From Nitrosomonas sp. Nm34 (GTDB lineage: Bacteria; Pseudomonadota; Gammaproteobacteria; Burkholderiales; Nitrosomonadaceae): a stretch of DNA of 64,000 nucleotides. The stretch spans positions 124,001-188,000 of the forward strand of contig NZ_FORD01000001.1 in assembly GCF_900113925.1 (NCBI RefSeq), given 5' to 3'. The position numbers were made by a program, and so were the translations under genes. Below, in pieces: positions 58,897 to 64,000 of this stretch. Under the pieces are notes generated by a model. That model was not told where the DNA came from, searched no databases, and was given only the letters and a program-made list of their open reading frames with translations. Positions within the stretch are counted from its first letter, which is position 1. Every line of letters starts with the position of its first letter.

Positions 58897-60546
58897 TTAT
58901 CTATCCCAATTGATCCGTACGTTACCTGCGACAACCTCATGAATATGCTTCATCGTTGGATGAGTATCATACTTCTTAGTGACAACTTCAATATAAGCAC
59001 CTGTTTCTGAACTTTCAGCCCATGCGAGGGCTGCATCGAGCTCTCCACAGGTCGTCACTCGCGTGGTGAACCAGTCGTTGCAGCCCAGAGCATCCGGAAG
59101 CTGGTGGTAATGCCATTGTGTAATGTCATTGTATTCCATATCGGGGTGCTTGCAGAGCACCCGCTCAATAAGATAGCCGTGGTTATTCAATACAAAGATG
59201 ATCGGTTTCAGCCCGTACCGTCCAAACTGTCCAACTTCCTGAACAGTCATTTGATGAGCACCCTCACCAGTGATAAGTACCAGCCGCCGTTTTGGGTCAG
59301 CGATTGCAGCACCAAAGGCAGCAGGCGTTGCCCAGCCAATCGCAGCCCACAGTAATTGATTATGAAACACAGACCCCTTGGGCATGCGGGCGTAAAACAT
59401 CGGAAAAGCGCTGGAGCCTGTTTCCTGAATCAGGATGTCGTTTGGTTTCAGGAATCGCTCCCAGCGTGGATATAACGCATGAGCTGTTATCGGATCATTC
59501 CCCTTACCTTCCGGCTCACCCAGACCTACAGGCTTGGGTCCTTTGACGTCTGTGCGTTTGGGTAGACGCCGGGTCAGTTCTGCGAGGGCGTCAGCAAGCT
59601 GGATATTACGAAAAACAGCATGCCCTACCCTGACTGCGTGCAGCTCAATGTTGATGGTTTTAGCGCGGTCAATTTTTCCAAAGAAGAAATCTGTCATATA
59701 AGCGCCAAGACCTAATACACAGTCCGCACCTTCGACAAAAGCCTGGGTCGCATCGGGAATGCCCAATCGTCCAGACCATATGCCGATAAAATTCGGATGT
59801 GTTTCGTCAACATCGGTCTTATCCGAGGCGATGGTGGCACAAGGCAACCCTGACGAATTGATAAGCGCCATGACTTGGTCCTTTAGCCCAAGACGTGAGG
59901 TGATATTTCCGGGCATAATGACAGCGGTATTGGCTCTGGATAACATGACGAGCATTGCGTCGACCGCAGCTGATAATGATGTAGGATCGCTCAGAGGGGT
60001 TGGAATAGGTTCAGCCCTGCCTAATACCTGCATGGTCGCATAGTCAAGTGGAAACGCCATGTATACTGGCTGACGATTATAACAAGCAGCAGCAATCAGT
60101 CGCTCAGTCTCGCTTGCGCAGTTTTCAGGCGTCATAATGGCACGGGCACAGGCGACGGGTTCTGACATCTTGTAGAATAAGTCGAATTCCCCATTACCCA
60201 GAGTGTGGTGCACTTTTCCTCTCGACTCCATCATTGCCTGTCCCGGAATACCGACCAGGTGAAACACCGGCAAGTTCTCGGCGTAGGAACCGGCGATGCC
60301 GCAGAGAGCGCTCAGCTCGCCTACACCATAGGTTGTGCAGAGAGCTCCGAATCCCCTGATGCGTGCGTAGCCATCTGCAGCATAAGCCGCATTCAGTTCG
60401 TTGCAACAACCAATCCAGCGCATGTTTTTGTCATTGCAGATTGCGTCGTTAATTGGAAAAGAAAAATCTCCGGGTATCCCGAAAATATCCGTTATCCCAA
60501 GATCTTGAAGACGCCCAAGCACATATTCAATAACTGTTATTGCCAT
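58897..60546 (-). CDS. Pyruvate (or indolepyruvate) decarboxylase, TPP-dependent
   Basis: 549 aa. Thiamine diphosphate enzyme of the PDC/IPDC group, releasing CO2 from a 2-oxo acid to form an aldehyde. GIPGDFSFPINDA, Glu50 in CCNELNAAYAADGYAR, the HHTLGNGEFD loop (His pair, about 113-122) and the TPP/Mg motif beginning GEGAHQMTVQEVGQFG (about 427) and ending NNHGYLIE are present. With the zinc alcohol dehydrogenase gene next upstream on the same strand, pyruvate to acetaldehyde to ethanol is the simplest reading, but indolepyruvate is possible. GGAGGAGACGGT before the ATG. Between them lies a repeat copy. Confidence 0.88.
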   Translation of the reverse strand: MAITVIEYVLGRLQDLGITDIFGIPGDFSFPINDAICNDKNMRWIGCCNELNAAYAADGYARIRGFGALCTTYGVGELSALCGIAGSYAENLPVFHLVGIPGQAMMESRGKVHHTLGNGEFDLFYKMSEPVACARAIMTPENCASETERLIAAACYNRQPVYMAFPLDYATMQVLGRAEPIPTPLSDPTSLSAAVDAMLVMLSRANTAVIMPGNITSRLGLKDQVMALINSSGLPCATIASDKTDVDETHPNFIGIWSGRLGIPDATQAFVEGADCVLGLGAYMTDFFFGKIDRAKTINIELHAVRVGHAVFRNIQLADALAELTRRLPKRTDVKGPKPVGLGEPEGKGNDPITAHALYPRWERFLKPNDILIQETGSSAFPMFYARMPKGSVFHNQLLWAAIGWATPAAFGAAIADPKRRLVLITGEGAHQMTVQEVGQFGRYGLKPIIFVLNNHGYLIERVLCKHPDMEYNDITQWHYHQLPDALGCNDWFTTRVTTCGELDAALAWAESSETGAYIEVVTKKYDTHPTMKHIHEVVAGNVRINWDR

Positions 60547-60661
60547 ACCGTCTCCTCCTATTTTTTTACGATTGGTAACCGTTATGCTTCATATCCTGCT
60601 TGAAGGATAATCCCCTATCCAATCCACATACCTTCGTTGCAGAGGCGCAATACTCAACTCC

Positions 60662-60769
60662 TTATTTCATTGCTAAATCAAAACGGACTTTGTCAAGCTT
60701 CACTTTGCCGTATGATGGATGCTGTCTGCAGCTCACCTTCGCGTCATGTTTGATTGGAAAATGGAATTA
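60662..60769 (-). repeat. Dispersed TIR repeat, copy 13
   Basis: Reverse orientation, TTATTTCATTGCTAAATC to GATTGGAAAATGGAATTA, core CAAGCTTCACTTTGCCG. Directly followed by a short ATTATTCCAA tandem run (60766-60792). It separates the decarboxylase and alcohol dehydrogenase genes. Confidence 0.9.
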
Positions 60770-60798
60770 TTCCAAATTATTCCAAATTATTCTTTTAG

Positions 60799-61821
60799 TC
60801 AGGCAAAATCCGCATCCAGCACGACACGGTAACGCGCTTTGCCTGAGCGGAGGTATTCCAGCGCTTGGTTGACCTGGCTCATCGGAAAATGCTCCACTTG
60901 CGGTGCAATACCGGTCCGTGCGACAAATTCCATCATCGTAGCCATCATGGTGGGACTGCCTACCGGTGATCCTGAAATACACTTATGCCCTAAAATCAGA
61001 TCGATGGCTATAATCGGTATCGGCTCAGTCACCACGCCCAGGATATGCAAGCGACCTCTGGGCTTCAATGTTTTTAACAGCGTTTGCCAATCCTGTGGCA
61101 CGTTAGCGGTCATAATCAGCAAATCAAGCGAGCTGGAGATTTTCTCCAAGGCGTCTCTATCGTGGCTCAGCACCACATGGTGAGCGCCGAAACCTTGCGC
61201 CTCATCAGCTTTGGATTGATGAGAAGTAAATGCCGTCACTTCGCAGCCCCAAGCTCTGGCAAATTTGAGGGCCATATGACCCAGACCACCGACACCGAGT
61301 ACACCGATGTGGTCAGTTGATTGGATGCCACAGGTTACCAATGGCGAAAATACGGTGACACCGCCACATAACAGCGGCCCTGCAGACGATATGTCGAGTC
61401 TATCTGGCAACGGAACAGTCCAGGCCCAATGCGCACGAATACGGTCCGCAAATCCACCGTGGCGTCCGACTATTGTCGGTTCGACTCTAGGACAGAGGTT
61501 ATTGTTACCAGTCATGCATTCGTGACAATGCATGCAACTGCCGGCGTTCCAGCCAACGCCGACCCGTTGACCAGTTCGCAAGCCCTTGCCCTTACTGTAA
61601 TCGCCCAAAGCTACGATTCGTCCAACTACCTCATGCCCTGGAATAAACGGATACTGCGACCAGCCCCACTCATCATTGATCATTGCAATATCGGAATAGC
61701 AAATACCGCAATATTCGACGGCAACTTCCACCTCTTCCGATCCAAGAGGCCCTGCATCATAAGTAAACTGCTCAAGTTTCTGCTTGGGACCGTGTGTGGC
61801 CCAGCCATGAATTTTAGTCAC
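60799..61821 (-). CDS. Zinc-dependent alcohol dehydrogenase (MDR superfamily)
   Basis: 340 aa. GTG start behind GGAGGAAAGCC. Catalytic zinc ligands in CGICYSDIAM (Cys38) and GHEVVG (His/Glu about 63-64), structural zinc in SCMHCHECMTGNNNLC (about 94-109), and Rossmann loop LGVGGLGHMALK (about 177-188). The style matches the YahK/AdhA-like NAD(P)-dependent aldehyde reductases. It would reduce the aldehyde made by the decarboxylase encoded just downstream; both are on the minus strand with the repeat copy between them. Confidence 0.92.
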   Translation of the reverse strand: MTKIHGWATHGPKQKLEQFTYDAGPLGSEEVEVAVEYCGICYSDIAMINDEWGWSQYPFIPGHEVVGRIVALGDYSKGKGLRTGQRVGVGWNAGSCMHCHECMTGNNNLCPRVEPTIVGRHGGFADRIRAHWAWTVPLPDRLDISSAGPLLCGGVTVFSPLVTCGIQSTDHIGVLGVGGLGHMALKFARAWGCEVTAFTSHQSKADEAQGFGAHHVVLSHDRDALEKISSSLDLLIMTANVPQDWQTLLKTLKPRGRLHILGVVTEPIPIIAIDLILGHKCISGSPVGSPTMMATMMEFVARTGIAPQVEHFPMSQVNQALEYLRSGKARYRVVLDADFA

Positions 61822-62404
61822 AAGGCTTTCCTCCGAACTATTGATGAATGTTCAACCCGGGAGATCGTTCCAGCATCCTATTTATAAAAGTGCGATTTGG
61901 GCTAAGTGCGTCGAAGGTGAATGTAATTTATTAGCAGTTCGACAAACTCCGCCGTTACAGAAAAGTCGTTATTGAAGCCATCCACTCAGTTCTGTTTATC
62001 CAGCAGCTATAAAGAAACCTGAATTTATGTATAAAATTCATCACGGCGCCTCCAAGGCAGGATGGCTCACTCCTGAGTAAGTCCGAGTAAATCCACCTAT
62101 TTCTTTAAATCATTGAGGAGAAATAAATTAATATTTGAATTGAACTCTGCTCGTTTCTCTAAACATACAGAAGGAACAAGTAGATTGAGGCGGACCTCTG
62201 GATACATAACTAAACTATGGCATAGCAAATAAACTGACAATAATGCAGATGCATACAATTTTAGTTATCAGCGGCAGGCATTTAGAAGAAAATAATCAGG
62301 TGATCTGACTATCTCGTTATGAAGAAAATTGGTACATAAGATTTGGGGCCAAAGTAACCTTATCCTGATTTACTCCTGCCCCAGATTTTCCAGTGTTGAT
62401 AAGA
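61822..62404. other. Intergenic region upstream of the alcohol dehydrogenase
   Basis: About 580 bp, AT-rich, with no ORF above 60 codons that looks real, no repeat copy and no recognised RNA gene. Promoter for the dehydrogenase operon is expected here but not identified. Confidence 0.4.
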
Positions 62405-62426
62405 AGAGGGAATGGGACTTCCCTCT
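62405..62426 (-). terminator. Intrinsic terminator of the repeat-rich protein gene
   Basis: On the minus strand AGAGGGAA pairs with TTCCCTCT over a 6-nt loop, followed by TCTTAT. It lies 17 bp after the stop codon at 62443, so it should end that transcript. Confidence 0.7.
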
Positions 62427-62442
62427 CTCTTTTAATGCCCTA

Positions 62443-63924
62443 TTAAGCTACTGGCTGGTCAGCGCAAATTACGTTATCCCAAGTGGGCGCTTGGCCTACC
62501 ACTTGAACCGATATATCGTCACCAAAGTTAATGATTATGTTATCAGCATTAATTGTGACATTTGTGACATGACTAGCTACCTCATCACGAGTTAAACCAT
62601 ACCCACTGAGATCCAGCGTATCACCTTCCTGCCCATTGAAGTTGTCAATTTTCCAGTTTCCCAGATCATGGAAAACAAAATTATCTGCTCCCTCTTCACC
62701 TTGGCAAGGGTGATCTGGACGTGCGTCAACATTTTTATGATGATGTTTGCCGTGTCCTCCACCATCATTAGGGCTCATGCCGCCATCGTTTCCATTACCA
62801 CCCTGGTGATGACCATCTTTGCCTCCACCATTATCAGGGCTCATGCCGCCATCGTTTCCTTTACCACCATGTTGATGACCATCTTTGCCTCCACCATCAT
62901 TAGGGCTCATGCCGCCATCGTTTCCTTTACCACCATGTTGATGACCATCTTTGCCTCCACTATCATTAGGGCTCATGCCGCCATCGTTTCCTTTACCACC
63001 ATGTTGATGACCATCTTTGCCTCCACTATCATTAGGGCTCATGCCGCCATCGTTTCCTTTACCACCATGTTGATGACCATCTTTGCCTCCACTATCATTA
63101 GGGCTCATGCCGCCATCGTTTCCTTTACCACCATGTTGATGACCATCTTGGCCTCCACAATCATCAGGGCTCATGCCGCCATCATTTCCTTTACCACCAT
63201 GTTGATGACCATCTTTGCCTCCACCATCATTAGGGCTCATGCCGCCATCGTTTCCTTTACCACCATGTTGATGACCATCTTTGCCTCCACCATCATCAGG
63301 GCTCATGCCGCCATCGTTTCCTTTACCACCATGTTGATGACCATCTTTGCCTCCACCATCATCAGGGCTCATGCCGCCATCGTTTCCATTAGCGCCATGC
63401 TGATGACCACCGTGGCCTTCACCACCTTTGGTTCCACCCCCATAACCACCATGGATCATACTAAGCAAGTCTACTGGTGCTGTACCGCCAGCTGCTGCAG
63501 CATTTCCTTCAGTATTGGTTCCATTGGCTTCGGTATTGGCTCCATTAGCTTCGGCATTGGTTCCATTGGTTCCATTGGTTCCATTGGCTTCGGCATTGGT
63601 TCCATTGGCTTCGGCATTGGTTCCATTGGTTCCGTTGGTTCCGTTGGTTCCGTTGGTTCCGTTGGTTCCGTTTGTCCCATTAGCTTCGGCATTGGTTCCA
63701 TTAGTTCCATTGGCTCCGGCATTGGTTCCATTGGTTCCATTGGCTTCGGCATTGGTTCCATTGGTTCCATCAGCATTAGCTGCAGCGGCTCCTTTACCAC
63801 CACCATGAGCTGCAGCAGCTGCAGCAGCTGCTGCAGCTGCTTCAGTACCAGCAGCTTGTGTACCAGTACCTTGTTGTTGCGCAAACCAAGCTGAACGAGC
63901 ATCATTTCCAGTTGTTGTACCCAT
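62443..63924 (-). CDS. Repeat-rich, His/Gly-rich protein with RTX-like C-terminus (probable type I secretion)
   Basis: 493 aa, AAGGAG before ATG. Layout: N-terminal MGTTTGNDARSAWFAQQQGTG and an Ala run (about 28-39); residues about 45-140 almost only NGT triplets with NAEA breaks (about 17 NGT, each an N-x-T sequon); residues about 175-391 eleven copies of a 22-residue unit of the form KDGHQHGGKGNDGGMSPDDGGG (two of them diverged at the ends); C-terminus (about 398-493) with GADNFVFHDLGNWKIDNF and GDTLDLSGYGLT as in RTX/serralysin-type secretion domains. No classical signal peptide, as expected for type I export. Metal binding by the His/Asp units is likely. No transporter is in the window. 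Confidence 0.85.
   Translation of the reverse strand: MGTTTGNDARSAWFAQQQGTGTQAAGTEAAAAAAAAAAAHGGGKGAAAANADGTNGTNAEANGTNGTNAGANGTNGTNAEANGTNGTNGTNGTNGTNGTNGTNAEANGTNAEANGTNGTNGTNAEANGANTEANGTNTEGNAAAAGGTAPVDLLSMIHGGYGGGTKGGEGHGGHQHGANGNDGGMSPDDGGGKDGHQHGGKGNDGGMSPDDGGGKDGHQHGGKGNDGGMSPNDGGGKDGHQHGGKGNDGGMSPDDCGGQDGHQHGGKGNDGGMSPNDSGGKDGHQHGGKGNDGGMSPNDSGGKDGHQHGGKGNDGGMSPNDSGGKDGHQHGGKGNDGGMSPNDGGGKDGHQHGGKGNDGGMSPDNGGGKDGHHQGGNGNDGGMSPNDGGGHGKHHHKNVDARPDHPCQGEEGADNFVFHDLGNWKIDNFNGQEGDTLDLSGYGLTRDEVASHVTNVTINADNIIINFGDDISVQVVGQAPTWDNVICADQPVA
62750..63400 (-). repeat. 66-bp tandem repeats inside the His-rich gene
   Basis: About ten consecutive 66-bp units, several nearly identical in DNA sequence (blocks around CATCATTAGGGCTCATGCC), each encoding one 22-residue copy. 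Variation is concentrated at the GDD/NDS positions. Recent expansion is likely, and copy number may vary between strains. Confidence 0.9.
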
Positions 63925-64000
63925 TGTATTCTCCTTATTTTATATAAATACTAGTTGAACAACCTTTGGCACCATGTTAGGAAAAGCTATCTACCAAGCT

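Noticed and set aside
62750-63400. CRISPR-like regular repeats
   Set aside because: The units are 66 bp, contiguous without unique spacers, and encode a protein.
62668-63894. 408-codon plus-strand ORF over the repeat-rich gene
   Set aside because: It is the complement of the 66-bp and NGT-coding repeats; the repeated pattern keeps all frames open. The minus frame has the ribosome-binding site, the terminator and the RTX-like domain.

Overview
The window looks like chromosome from a betaproteobacterium, most likely a Nitrosomonas-type ammonia oxidiser. This is an inference from protein styles (argJ, pmbA/yjgA, serS, a MalQ-TreY fusion beside treZ, glgC and a TreS-maltokinase fusion) and from AT-rich spacers full of one short dispersed repeat. 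No amo/hao gene, rRNA, tRNA, CRISPR array or prophage is visible, so the genus is not proven.

Layout. 0-8 kb: housekeeping genes (argJ, a TusA-family protein, pmbA/yjgA divergent pair, a membrane DUF457 protein) and a cysK-epsC-glcG-like cysteine operon. 8.4-12.5 kb: a very large MASE1-PASx5-GGDEF-EAL c-di-GMP protein broken by a single in-frame TGA. 12.5-15.8 kb: copper operon copA-copZ-csoR with a CsoR-type operator exactly inside the promoter spacer, plus two possible tiny membrane peptides. 16-24.4 kb: ppk2, a periplasmic L,D-transpeptidase and a Tat-exported MepK-like peptidase, guaD, apt (with a second CsoR-like palindrome upstream), serS and a helical phasin-like protein. 25-31.7 kb: glycogen phosphorylase, transaldolase, a lipoprotein hydrolase and a DUF3617 protein. 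31.9-36.1 kb: a frameshifted SWIM-SNF2 helicase followed by an orphan HsdR C-terminal tail overlapping an endonuclease-V-like pyrimidine-dimer glycosylase. 36-44.5 kb: accessory genes (large secreted protein, TDT transporter, uracil-DNA glycosylase, decayed IS982 element, TetR-controlled DUF4242/TPR operon). 44.6-56.2 kb: a tightly packed minus-strand operon treS-mak, glgC, treZ, malQ-treY for trehalose and alpha-glucan interconversion. 56.7-64 kb: a secreted Cys/His protein, a pyruvate-decarboxylase-type enzyme with a zinc alcohol dehydrogenase, and a repeat-rich, His-rich, probably type-I-secreted protein.

How it fits together. GlgC makes ADP-glucose, GlgP and MalQ remodel and degrade glucan, TreY/TreZ make trehalose from glucan ends and TreS links trehalose to maltose; transaldolase and the decarboxylase/alcohol dehydrogenase pair suggest use of stored carbon through sugar phosphates and pyruvate to ethanol. 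No glgA, glgB or glgE is in the window.

The most notable non-gene structure is a family of at least 13 copies of a roughly 105-bp terminal-inverted-repeat element (MITE-like, apparently inserted at TA) that sits in nearly every larger spacer and in two places seems to provide the ribosome-binding site and start codon of an ORF.
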